Positions 15,311-22,926 of a DNA stretch of 52,767 nucleotides are shown one piece after another. Source of the DNA: Eubacteriales bacterium (lineage in GTDB: Bacteria > Bacillota > Clostridia > Lachnospirales > Lachnospiraceae). The stretch lies in contig JAUNHA010000013.1 of the NCBI GenBank assembly GCA_030524135.1, positions 1 to 52,767 of the forward strand, in the 5' to 3' direction. How positions within the stretch are numbered: position 1 is the stretch's first letter; each line of letters begins with the position of its first letter. The position numbers were made by a program, and so were the translations under genes. Below the pieces are notes generated by a model, which did no database searches, was not told the DNA's origin, and was given only the letters and a program-made list of their open reading frames with translations.

Positions 15311-16288
15311 ACATATATCACCCGCCGCCATCTTAAATTTCTTATATTGACGGACTGCAAAGTGGTTTGCGTCACGCTGCTCCAACTGCTCAAACAGCAG
15401 ATCCACCGCCGACTTAAAGTTTTCATCGTCCTCCCGGCACTCGCAGGCGTTGAGCATATCCAGTAGGGTGGTCATATTCTTTTCTTCTTCCGGGGCTTCA
15501 TAGTAGATGTAGGCGATCAGCGCCTGATACAACAGAGCCTCGGCCTTGCTCCAGAAATCGTCTCCGCCTTTGCCTTCCTTGCTCTGTGTGTTCTCCATGA
15601 TAACCGTCACCAAAGAGAGGATGTCGGTTTCACTGTGGAGATAGTGGAAGGGGTTATAGTGCATCGAGCAGTCAAAGTCAATGGTGTTCAGTATTTTTAG
15701 CTTATAGTGACCTTGCTGCACCAGCGCACGGCCTACCTCCTCCACAACCGTACCTTTCGGATCGGAGCAGACATAGGAGGCGTTCATCTGAAGCAGGTTG
15801 GGCTTGATGTGGTAGCGGGTTTTTCCGCTGCCGCTGCCCCCGATCACCAGGACGTTGAGGTTGACATTCCGCTTTTCCGGATCGGCAATCTTCCCAAGGG
15901 TCAACCGCTCCGTATCGGTCAACAGGATATTTTGGGAGAAATCGGAGCTGATGAACGGCGCTATATCTTTTTCGTTGCCCCATCGGGCCGTGCCGTATTC
16001 TTCTCCGTGCCGGTACTTTTTCGCATTCTTGATTTTCGACCAGACCACCAAACGCAGCAGCATGGCCGCCACTGCTCCCACCAGCAGGTCAAAGGGATGA
16101 ATGCTGGGAATTGGGTTTTGAAATACCAGCCCCAGCTTTGTAAAGGCTGCCAGCAGCCGGTCAATCACATCGCCGCCAGTGGTCAGCCGGTAGGCTTCAC
16201 CCAGCTTCGTGCAAAGCAGACCAGCAATCAGGTAGGGAAGGCTGGCTTTGAGTGCCTTTGCCGGATTGATTTTTGGCAGGTTCTTCAT
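15302..16288 (-). pseudogene. VirD4/TraG type IV coupling protein, truncated by the inner element
   Basis: Codes for 328 residues; Tn1549-type relatives have about 600. Seen here: two membrane segments (LLVGAVAAMLLRLVVW is one), the Walker A GGSGSGKT near residue 150, and the conserved SDPKGTVVEEVGR and DDFWSKAEALLYQAL blocks. After AVRQYKKFKMAAG the protein leaves its family and ends in five foreign residues, exactly at the inner-element end. The Walker B/DEFANIG half is absent, so this fragment cannot power DNA export. Its ATG overlaps the stop of the PcfB gene (ATGA). The 3' part should lie beyond the other end of the inner element, outside the window, and excision would restore the gene. 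Confidence 0.88.
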
Positions 16289-16767
16289 CGCGTCACCTCC
16301 TGCTGTTTGTTGTGGGAGAGTGACTGCGCCATTTTCCGGACAACCTCCTGAAGCTGTGTAAGCTGACGGTGAACCGACGGTTTTTCCTGGGACTGACGCT
16401 TTACCACCTTGCCGGAATATTCCGCAAAGGCGGCGGTCAGCGCATCTGCGTCCCGTGACTTGAAAAAGACCAGATAGCGGGGAGGCTGGCTTGTGGTGTC
16501 CTTTTTCAGTGCGAAATCAACGCCGTATTTACGGGCGACACGCTCAAAGGACTTGATGTTGCCATCTGTGATCTCGATGTTGGAAACGCCTGCGCCCTGC
16601 CGGACAAGGTGCTTCACGCTCTGCTTGCCCTTATAGATTTTCGGGTTCTTCTGGCTTTTGGCCATTTCCGCCAGGGCTTTTTCCAAGGCCTTCTTCAAGA
16701 GATTTGCGGTCAGCTTTCCCGCTTTAATGCTGATTGCCACAGATTTTTGTTCCAATTCTTCCTGCAT
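16285..16767 (-). CDS. PcfB family conjugation protein (DUF3801)
   Basis: A 160-residue protein, MQEELEQKSVAISIKAGKLT onward, with GKQSVKHLVRQGAGVSNIEI and RYLVFFKSRDADALTAAFAE. This matches the DUF3801/PcfB family, which sits immediately before the VirD4 coupling-protein gene in Tn1549-like ICEs. PcfB of pCF10 is an accessory factor for relaxosome docking to the coupling protein. The start at 16767 follows AAAGGAGG. The 4-base overlap with the truncated virD4 gene keeps the usual operon layout. Confidence 0.85.
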   Translation of the reverse strand: MQEELEQKSVAISIKAGKLTANLLKKALEKALAEMAKSQKNPKIYKGKQSVKHLVRQGAGVSNIEITDGNIKSFERVARKYGVDFALKKDTTSQPPRYLVFFKSRDADALTAAFAEYSGKVVKRQSQEKPSVHRQLTQLQEVVRKMAQSLSHNKQQEVTR

Positions 16768-16866
16768 AGGCTATCCTCCTTTCCGACAGGGTGGAAATGG
16801 AAAGCAGGATACTAAGGCGGCACCACCAAATGGTGCAGCAGGAAACGCAGCCGCCGGTGGAAGAAA

Positions 16867-17217
16867 TCAACGGGCTTCTTCATGCCCCTGGCTCCGGATT
16901 TTCAAAATACCGTCCAGTGTGGTAGCCGTAATGCCAAGCCGCTGCGCCACAGCAATATCGTTCTTTACGGCTTCGTCCACCTCGTCGCCGCAGACAATCA
17001 ACACATGGCTGCGCCGCAATAGCTCCCGCGCCATATCAATCCCGTCCTTGTGCTCGGCGGGGATAGAGTCATTGAGGAAGTGCGGCAGATAAAGGATAGG
17101 GCAGATCGGAGTAAAACCGGCCTGGTAGACCTTGCGGCAGTAGACCACCGCCTGGTCTGTATCGGTAAATTCCCGGCCGCTCCAGGCGGCAGAAATGTAG
17201 GCAAATGGTTTCTTCAT
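16867..17217 (-). CDS. Small SLOG/DUF4406-like protein of the ICE
   Basis: A 116-residue protein beginning MKKPFAYISAAWSGREFTDT, with AVVYCRKVYQAGFTPICPIL, a conserved ARELLRRSHVLIVCGDEVDE and NDIAVAQRLGI. The pattern resembles small Rossmann-like proteins of the nucleoside deoxyribosyltransferase/SLOG group (DUF4406 or DUF7768). They are widespread in conjugative elements and of unknown function. The start at 17217 is chosen because AAAGGAG precedes it; the frame to 17274 has no such site. It lies between RepA and PcfB on the same strand. Confidence 0.65.
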   Translation of the reverse strand: MKKPFAYISAAWSGREFTDTDQAVVYCRKVYQAGFTPICPILYLPHFLNDSIPAEHKDGIDMARELLRRSHVLIVCGDEVDEAVKNDIAVAQRLGITATTLDGILKIRSQGHEEAR

Positions 17218-17283
17218 GGGGTCGCTCCTTTCTCCGGCTTTGTGCCGGGTAGCAAACAAACGGCCCCGCGTCAAGAATAAAAT

Positions 17284-17304
17284 GAACGCGCACCGTGCGC
17301 GTTC
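17284..17304. repeat. GC-rich perfect inverted repeat in the RepA-downstream gap
   Basis: GAACGCGCA (17284-17292) and TGCGCGTTC (17296-17304) are perfect 9-bp arms around three bases. The hairpin lies in the 175-bp gap between repA and the SLOG-like gene. About 30 bases away, GGTAACCAAGGGCG resembles the sequence beside the inner oriT. It could be a regulatory hairpin or part of the ICE's own transfer or replication origin; nothing decides between these. Confidence 0.4.
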
Positions 17305-17392
17305 TTGACACAGTGCCGTTCATTTGCAGATTGGTAACCAAGGGCGGGCCGAATAAGACCGGCTCGTCGCCCTCATTTGAGTATGAAAACAG

Positions 17393-18298
17393 TTACCCAC
17401 TGCCGTACATATCGTGATTGACAAGTGCGGTGTAGTAACTGCTGATGGTAGTAGGCGCATTGTAGAGGGAAGTCAGTAGGTAGGCACGGATGTTTCGCAC
17501 CTTCGTCGTATTCTCATGCAGGCTGCTGATCACATACTCAATGTGGCCGGAGTTCAGCTTCAGCAGCCTGCTTTTTACAACCTCCTTTGGGTAGTCCTCG
17601 CCTCCAATGCGGATCATTTTTCGGGTGCTGCATACCGTGTCTACCAGAATGTCCAGAATTTCATCCAGCAGGTCGCAGTCATAGCCCAGGTTTTTCCGGA
17701 GAATGTCATACTCGATGCTCTCCTTCAAAATCTCCCGATAAGCCCGTATCGTATCCATCGCATCAGCCGCCGCAGGCGGTCTATCCTCCGAAGGCTGCGC
17801 CGCCGGATGGATAGATGGATCAGTATCGTTCCGATCAGTCTTATTCTTATCAGTATTGATTGTGTCCGATTTTCGGAAGTCAAGAGTTCCGGTTTCGGGA
17901 AGTGCAGACTTCCGGTTTTCGGAAGTCTTGACTTCCTCTTTCCGGATAAAGTTCTTGACGTAGATTTTTGTGGGGCGGCCCTGGCCCTGCTTCTTGCGCT
18001 CGATCAGGCCCACCTTGTCCAGTTCGGTGAACAGGGATACCGCCTTGTTATGACCGCAGCACATCGCGTCCATCGCTTCCTCCAATGTAAAGTAGATGAA
18101 TACGCGCTCCTGTTCGTCCAGCCAGCCGTTGCGCATAGACAGCCCCATGCGGTCTAACATCAGGCCGTACAGAATTTTCGCCTCTGCGGTTATTCGCCGG
18201 AAGCCAGGGTCGGTAAACAACACCTTCGGAATCCGGTAAAAGGTATATTGCTCTGCCTCCGTTCCGTAAAAGTAATCCAATACACCCGGCTCGGCCAT
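17393..18298 (-). CDS. Replication initiator protein A (RepA_N with DUF6017)
   Basis: A 301-residue protein. The N-terminal domain reads YTFYRIPKVLFTDPGFRRIT, AEAKILYGLMLDRMGLSMRN and CCGHNKAVSLFTELDKVGLI, typical of the RepA_N winged-helix initiators. A polar linker rich in Asp, Asn and Lys follows, then a C-terminal domain (YDCDLLDEILDILVDTVCST) of the DUF6017 type. It starts at 18298, preceded by GGGGG; the frame extends to 18463 but that part overlaps the rlmD 3' end. Such proteins are thought to support autonomous replication of the excised ICE. It is the first gene inside the rlmD junction. Confidence 0.85.
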   Translation of the reverse strand: MAEPGVLDYFYGTEAEQYTFYRIPKVLFTDPGFRRITAEAKILYGLMLDRMGLSMRNGWLDEQERVFIYFTLEEAMDAMCCGHNKAVSLFTELDKVGLIERKKQGQGRPTKIYVKNFIRKEEVKTSENRKSALPETGTLDFRKSDTINTDKNKTDRNDTDPSIHPAAQPSEDRPPAAADAMDTIRAYREILKESIEYDILRKNLGYDCDLLDEILDILVDTVCSTRKMIRIGGEDYPKEVVKSRLLKLNSGHIEYVISSLHENTTKVRNIRAYLLTSLYNAPTTISSYYTALVNHDMYGSG

Positions 18299-18402
18299 AT
18301 TTTCACCCCCTTTTCTCACAGACCGGAAAACAAAAGGCGCTGCCCGAAAGCAACACCTTTTGAAGTGATCGCCGTCCAAAAACGGCGTATTTATAAAATT
18401 TT

Positions 18403-20178
18403 TCAGATCATTTGAAAATGCTTTAATGCGTCCATAATCGCTGCCTCTTTCTCTGGCGGACACTGCGGCACTTTCGCATCTTCTTTTTTCGATACATTAT
18501 AATTTTTTCTTTCGATAATTCCACACTTTCTTTTTACCTGAGCGATGTAAAGCTGGCTTACTTTTAGTCCATACTTTTCCAAAACATAGGATTTAATCTC
18601 ATCGTAGGTTGCTTTGCTTTCCGCAGACGTTAAATCCAGCTCATCCATCCTAAGTTCTATTTCAATATGATGGTCGACTTTGAGTTTGGACAATAAACAT
18701 ACCGTCTCCACATGCACGGTCTGACCGAACATGTCACAGGCTCGCACCTTTCGCAGCGCATATCCGTTTTGGCACAGGAACCTGAGGTCTCTTGCGAGCG
18801 TTGCCGAATCACAGGAGACGTACACGATCCGCTCCGGCGCGAGCTTTACGATCGTCTCAAGGCATTTCTCATCACAGCCTTTTCTTGGCGGGTCCACGAC
18901 CACAACATCGATTTTCTCCCGCCGGTTTTCCCCGGTTTTCTCATACCATGCCGGAAGTACCTCTTCCGCCTTCCCCACAAAGAATTCAACGTTTTCAAAT
19001 CCGTTCCTTATGGCATTCTCCCTGGCGTTGTCGATTGCCTGCGGAATGACCTCGACACCGTATACCTTTTTGGCATGACGCGCAAGAAACAGCGAGATCG
19101 TTCCAATTCCGCAGTATACGTCCCAGACCGTTTCCCGGCCTGTAAGCCCCGCATATTCGAGGGCGGTACTGTAAAGGCGCTCCATCTGACCGGGATTCAC
19201 CTGATAAAATGCCAGCGGAGAGATCCGGAAGCGCACCGGCGGCTCCGCTGCGGGCGTGAAGCTTCCGTCCTCCGGATCGACGCAAAGCCTCCGGATGCTG
19301 TCTTCGATATATCCGGGACCGTACAGATTGACAAGCTCCCGGCCCAGAATCACGTTTGTCGCTTCCTGATTGATGTTATAGGAAATGGATGTGATCTGTA
19401 CCGCCGGCTCTCCGGCTTTCCGGAATGTTTCATTCAGCAAAAGCAGCTTCTCTGTGAGCGCCTCTGCCCCGGGAAGCTTCTTCGCATTGATCACAAGGCA
19501 GACCATGATCTGTCCGCTCGCATTGCCTTTCCGGATCAGTACGTGGCGCACCATGCCCCTGCCGTTCTCCTCCTCATACGGTTCTATGCCGTATTCCGTC
19601 ATCCAGCCGATGATACACTCCAAAACAGACCGGTTTTCCGTACAGCCAAGCAGGCAGTCCGTACACGCAATGATGCTGTGCGTCCTGCCCGCATAAAATC
19701 CCGCGATAATTCGTCCGTCTTTGTTTTTTCCGATCGGGTACTGCGCCTTGTTCCGGTAGCGGAAGGGATGTTCCATGCCGATCACAGGTTCCACAGTCAC
19801 CGCAGATGCAGTCCCTCCGGTCTTATCCTGCCCGGTCTTATCTTCCCCGATCTCAAATCCGCCGATCCGGCGAAGGTTGCCAAGCACCTTCCGCTCCTTA
19901 AACCGAAGCTGCGCCGCGTAGTTCATTGCCTGAAGCTGGCAGCCGCCGCACTGCCTTGCGATCGGACAGGCCGGATCTGTTCTGTCCGGAGATGGCGTTA
20001 TGACCCGTACAAGACGTGCAAAGCCGTAGTTTTTCTTTTCCTTTGTTACCGCCGCTTCCACATAATCGCCCGGCACGGTGTCCTTAACAAACCACACATA
20101 GCCTTCACGCCGTCCGATCCCGGCGCCGTCATCGCTGAGATCCGTGATCTCAAGCTCAAAGCTGTCATTTTTTTTCAT
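18403..20178 (-). CDS. rlmD: 23S rRNA (uracil-C5)-methyltransferase RlmD with ICE-encoded C-terminal tail
   Basis: A 591-residue hybrid. Residues 1-499 form a normal RumA/RlmD-type enzyme. They include an N-terminal TRAM domain, the iron-sulfur cysteine cluster (CPIARQCGGCQLQ and a later Cys), the SAM site VWDVYCGIGTISLFLARHAK, and the catalytic Cys in YVSCDSATLARD. It transfers methyl groups to C5 of a uracil in 23S rRNA. Residues from about 500 on (KVDHHIEIELRMDELDL, LYIAQVKRKCGI, PQCPPEKEAAI) do not belong to the family. I recall the same segment as a short separate gene at the end of related mobile elements. The ICE has thus replaced the native stop. All catalytic motifs precede the junction, so activity is probably kept. 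The gene begins 3 bases after the stop of yhaM. Confidence 0.88.
   Translation of the reverse strand: MKKNDSFELEITDLSDDGAGIGRREGYVWFVKDTVPGDYVEAAVTKEKKNYGFARLVRVITPSPDRTDPACPIARQCGGCQLQAMNYAAQLRFKERKVLGNLRRIGGFEIGEDKTGQDKTGGTASAVTVEPVIGMEHPFRYRNKAQYPIGKNKDGRIIAGFYAGRTHSIIACTDCLLGCTENRSVLECIIGWMTEYGIEPYEEENGRGMVRHVLIRKGNASGQIMVCLVINAKKLPGAEALTEKLLLLNETFRKAGEPAVQITSISYNINQEATNVILGRELVNLYGPGYIEDSIRRLCVDPEDGSFTPAAEPPVRFRISPLAFYQVNPGQMERLYSTALEYAGLTGRETVWDVYCGIGTISLFLARHAKKVYGVEVIPQAIDNARENAIRNGFENVEFFVGKAEEVLPAWYEKTGENRREKIDVVVVDPPRKGCDEKCLETIVKLAPERIVYVSCDSATLARDLRFLCQNGYALRKVRACDMFGQTVHVETVCLLSKLKVDHHIEIELRMDELDLTSAESKATYDEIKSYVLEKYGLKVSQLYIAQVKRKCGIIERKNYNVSKKEDAKVPQCPPEKEAAIMDALKHFQMI
18682..18716. 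other. Predicted attachment site: ICE-rlmD junction
   Basis: On the coding strand the last native codons spell HVETVCLLSKL, and the foreign tail begins at about 18681. The 3' end of rumA/rlmD is a known integration site of ICEs in Firmicutes. The core should lie within this segment and be repeated at the distant left end of the ICE. The exact core cannot be fixed without that end or an empty site. Confidence 0.5.
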
Positions 20179-20181
20179 AAC

Positions 20182-21132
20182 TTATATGCTCGTCTTCCTG
20201 ATATTTGAATCCAGAAGTTTATTGAATCCTACCCAACCGTCCTCATTCTGCGGCGGTTTCGAGTTAAGCGCCTCATACATCGTTTCAAGCTTGGCATCCA
20301 TGTTGTCCGCAAAGCTCAGGACCATCGCCTCCATAAGCGCAGGCTTCTTCGGAGACCCGTATTCGAGTTCTCCGTGGTGGGACAGAATCAGGTGGATCAC
20401 CTCATTGTGCAGCTTCTCGGGAAAGCCGTCGATTCCGCGGATCTTATCCTCCGCCATCTGCGCGCCGATGATGATATGGCCGAGGAGCTGTCCCGCATCG
20501 GTATAATCATTGGTCGGAAATGCGGAAAGCTCTTTTGTTTTTCCGATATCATGCAGCATGGCTCCCGTGATCAAAAGGTCCCTGTTCAGGTACGGATAGT
20601 GGCCTGCCGCAAGATCGCAGACCTGCGTCACACTCAGCGTGTGTTCCAGGAGCCCGCCGATAAAGCCATGGTGTACGGATTTTGCAGCGCTGTGTCTGCA
20701 GAAGCGCTTCGCAAACTCCACATCATCTATGAAAAATGCCTTGCAGAGCTTCTGCAGATACTGGTTCTGCATGCTCGTGATCAGCTTTTTCAGCTCCTGG
20801 TACATTTCTCCGAGGTTCCTGCTGCTCACCGGAAAATAATCCATCGGTGAGTACTCCCCTTCGGAGGCTCTGCGCACCCGGTTGATGTTGAGCTGGTTTG
20901 CATTGTTGAATACGGTTACATTGCCTTCGACCGCAACATAATCCATTGGTTCAAATTCCCCGATCCCGGGATTATTCAGATCCCAGATCTTCGATTCGAT
21001 CTGTCCCGTTTTGTCCTGCAGCACGACATTGCCGTATTCCTTGCCGTTTTTTGTCACAGCGATCGTCTTTGTTTTGCAGAGATACACCTCTTTGATATGC
21101 ATGCCGTCTCTCAGCGTCTCGATATATTTCAT
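20182..21132 (-). CDS. yhaM: 3'-5' exoribonuclease YhaM (OB-fold plus HD domain)
   Basis: A 316-residue protein. Residues 1-100 form an OB nucleic-acid-binding fold (YGNVVLQDKTGQIESKIWDL). The rest is an HD phosphohydrolase domain with HHGFIGGLLEHTLSVTQVCD, the metal pair in AMLHDIGKTKEL, and LILSHHGELEYGSPKKP. This is the architecture and usual length of YhaM, a 3'-5' exonuclease of low-GC Gram-positives involved in RNA end trimming. GGAGAAACAG precedes the ATG. Its stop is 3 bases from the rlmD start, so the two RNA-related genes are probably one transcript. Confidence 0.9.
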   Translation of the reverse strand: MKYIETLRDGMHIKEVYLCKTKTIAVTKNGKEYGNVVLQDKTGQIESKIWDLNNPGIGEFEPMDYVAVEGNVTVFNNANQLNINRVRRASEGEYSPMDYFPVSSRNLGEMYQELKKLITSMQNQYLQKLCKAFFIDDVEFAKRFCRHSAAKSVHHGFIGGLLEHTLSVTQVCDLAAGHYPYLNRDLLITGAMLHDIGKTKELSAFPTNDYTDAGQLLGHIIIGAQMAEDKIRGIDGFPEKLHNEVIHLILSHHGELEYGSPKKPALMEAMVLSFADNMDAKLETMYEALNSKPPQNEDGWVGFNKLLDSNIRKTSI

Positions 21133-21219
21133 CTGTTTCTCCAGTCATTTTCATTTTCAGGATTTTTAGATACCTGCACCTTCGATCATTGGATCATAGC
21201 ACAATTACCCGGCAAAAGT

Positions 21220-22749
21220 CTACCTTTCTCCCACCGTCAGGCTGAAAGAAAGCTCCCGGTATTCATTGTTTCCGGAGCCGCGCATTACGCGAAGCTCCAC
21301 TGTTTCTCCCGCGGAAAGCGCATGCACCGCTGATCTGTAGGCTTCCATGCTGCCGGTTTCCGTATCGCCGACCGCGATCACGATATCTCCGTTTTTAATC
21401 CCGGAAACATAGGCCGGGCTATCCTGACGCACCCCGTTTACATAGGCTCCCGCAGGAAGCCCCTCCCTGATCATTTCGGAGGATACAGTCCTGCCAAGAA
21501 TTCCGATATACGGTACGGCTCTTCCCTCAGACAGATAAGAAAGCACGCTCCTGATATGCGCCGCATTCATCATCGAAGTCTGCCCGCTGACCGCTGTATC
21601 CACACCCTCCGGACGTGCCATGCCGAGCAACGTCCCGTCAAGGCTCAGAAGGAAGGTTCCCTTTTCTTCATTTGAAGCGATATCCGTATAGATCACTTCC
21701 ATGCTGCCGTCCGCAGTCTGTTCGTCCTGCATGACATAGCCGATAAACCCTACGTCCATGGAATGGGTCACGCCCAGCGGCGATCCGAGCGCAAGCACCG
21801 GCTCTCCGATCTGATCCGTGCCAAAGCCGCCCAGCGGAACCGCGGAGATACTGGATAAAAACTCGCTTCCAAGCCGTTCTTTTGAAACCGCGAGAAGCGC
21901 CATTCCGTCAAGATGGCTTGTTTTTCGAAGCATCGCGTCTTCCACCGTCCCGTCACGGAACGTTACTGTCAGGCTGTCCGCGCTCTGCACCGCGTCTTCC
22001 GTTGTCAGGATCTGGATCTCGTCACTTGTGATCGCCGTAATGATGCCCGAGGCAAGCTGCGCCGTTTCAATGGGATCGTTAAACCATCCGGTATCCCGTT
22101 TTACCGCCTGCACGGAAACAATGTGCCTGTCCGCTTCCTTTGCCTCTTCCTTTACACGGGCAAAAAAGTTTTTCAGGTCCTTTCCGCTGAAGCTGTAGCG
22201 CTCCATCTCATCCCGTATAACGCCTTCGATGCCGTCTTTGTTTTCCTGATCAGCCGTACCACCGTTCTGCACGTGTTCCGAAGGTTCATCTGTTTCCGTT
22301 CCTCTTTCCTGCGCAGACTGTCCGGAAACCGCTCCGTCCTCCGCCGGATGAGAAGCCTGTCCCTGCGCCGCATCCTGTGATGTATCGCCGCCGGCATTTC
22401 CGGCATCCGTTTCCGGTGCGCCATTTCCTGTATTGTTATTGTCTCCGGTTTTCGTGCCGGTTTCTGTTCCGGTCCCCGCCGCGGCGTTTGCATCTCCCGC
22501 TTCGCCGTCTTCCTTACCCGGATGATCCGTTTCCGTAACGGTATTCTCCGTCCTGTTTCCGGTTTCCGCCGCCCGAAGCGCCGAAGTTCCGCGCGCACAG
22601 CTGAAAACGACCGCCGCCGTTATCCCGAACAGAATTCCGCAGGCGACCGCCAGTATAATATATTTCGTGGCATGGCGCAGCGTCAGCTCCCGCCCCACGA
22701 TTTTTTCACTGATAAATTTCTTTTTGTTCTTCTCTTGTTTTTCGTCCAT
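21220..22749 (-). CDS. HtrA/DegP-like membrane protein with PDZ domain, catalytically dead
   Basis: A 509-residue protein with a basic cytoplasmic start, one membrane segment (IILAVACGILFGITAAVVFS) and a long low-complexity linker of Thr, Glu, Gly, Asp and Ala (about 65-180). A trypsin-like double barrel (about 200-400) and a C-terminal PDZ domain follow (YIGILGRTVS, GAYVNGVRQDSPAYVSGIKN, GDIVIAVGD). At the three catalytic positions of S1C proteases the sequence differs: the usual TNNHVV block reads TTEDAV, the Asp block reads LDGMALLAV, and GNSGGPL reads NEEKGTFLL. It is probably a peptide-sensing or scaffold protein at the envelope rather than a protease. It is divergent from the sensor kinase gene. 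Confidence 0.82.
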   Translation of the reverse strand: MDEKQEKNKKKFISEKIVGRELTLRHATKYIILAVACGILFGITAAVVFSCARGTSALRAAETGNRTENTVTETDHPGKEDGEAGDANAAAGTGTETGTKTGDNNNTGNGAPETDAGNAGGDTSQDAAQGQASHPAEDGAVSGQSAQERGTETDEPSEHVQNGGTADQENKDGIEGVIRDEMERYSFSGKDLKNFFARVKEEAKEADRHIVSVQAVKRDTGWFNDPIETAQLASGIITAITSDEIQILTTEDAVQSADSLTVTFRDGTVEDAMLRKTSHLDGMALLAVSKERLGSEFLSSISAVPLGGFGTDQIGEPVLALGSPLGVTHSMDVGFIGYVMQDEQTADGSMEVIYTDIASNEEKGTFLLSLDGTLLGMARPEGVDTAVSGQTSMMNAAHIRSVLSYLSEGRAVPYIGILGRTVSSEMIREGLPAGAYVNGVRQDSPAYVSGIKNGDIVIAVGDTETGSMEAYRSAVHALSAGETVELRVMRGSGNNEYRELSFSLTVGER

Positions 22750-22890
22750 AATATATCCGCATTAAGGATTGCCTGAACCAGTTTAAAGTATTATGATATC
22801 AGAAAGTGCCGTCTCCGGCACGCCCGTGTTTGCCCGGATTTTCGTTCCGGCTGCAATATTTTTAATATACACTTTAAAAGTAAACAAACT

Positions 22891-22926
22891 ATGAAGAAAC
22901 AGGAATATAAAAACGACGGCTTATGA
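22891..22926 (+). other. Possible 11-residue leader peptide overlapping the kinase start
   Basis: ATG at 22891 opens a short frame, MKKQEYKNDGL, whose TGA overlaps the ATG of the kinase gene (ATGA). The kinase itself has no strong ribosome-binding site, so coupled translation from this frame is conceivable. It could equally be chance. Confidence 0.25.

Larger units (their letters stand above)
1..15312. mobile_element. Inner integrative mobilizable element (right part; left end outside window)
   Basis: Holds a serine recombinase and TnpV at the right end, a MOBQ relaxase with oriT, sigma-like regulators, a replisome organizer, and a metal-chelate-type transporter cargo. It interrupts a virD4/traG gene at about 15,312. 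The rest of that gene is not found in the window, so the element is longer than 15 kb. It has no type IV secretion genes in view and would need a helper, perhaps the element it sits in. Confidence 0.75.
15313..18695. mobile_element. Right arm of the Tn1549-like ICE inserted in rlmD
   Basis: Gene content and order (RepA, SLOG-like, PcfB/DUF3801, VirD4) is that of Tn1549-type conjugative elements. The right boundary falls inside the 3' end of rlmD. Its integrase and most of its transfer genes must lie to the left of the window. Confidence 0.75.

Noticed and set aside
18712-20208. A 498-codon frame opposite rlmD
   Set aside because: Antisense shadow of a well-supported methyltransferase; Cys/His/Arg-rich composition without recognisable motifs.
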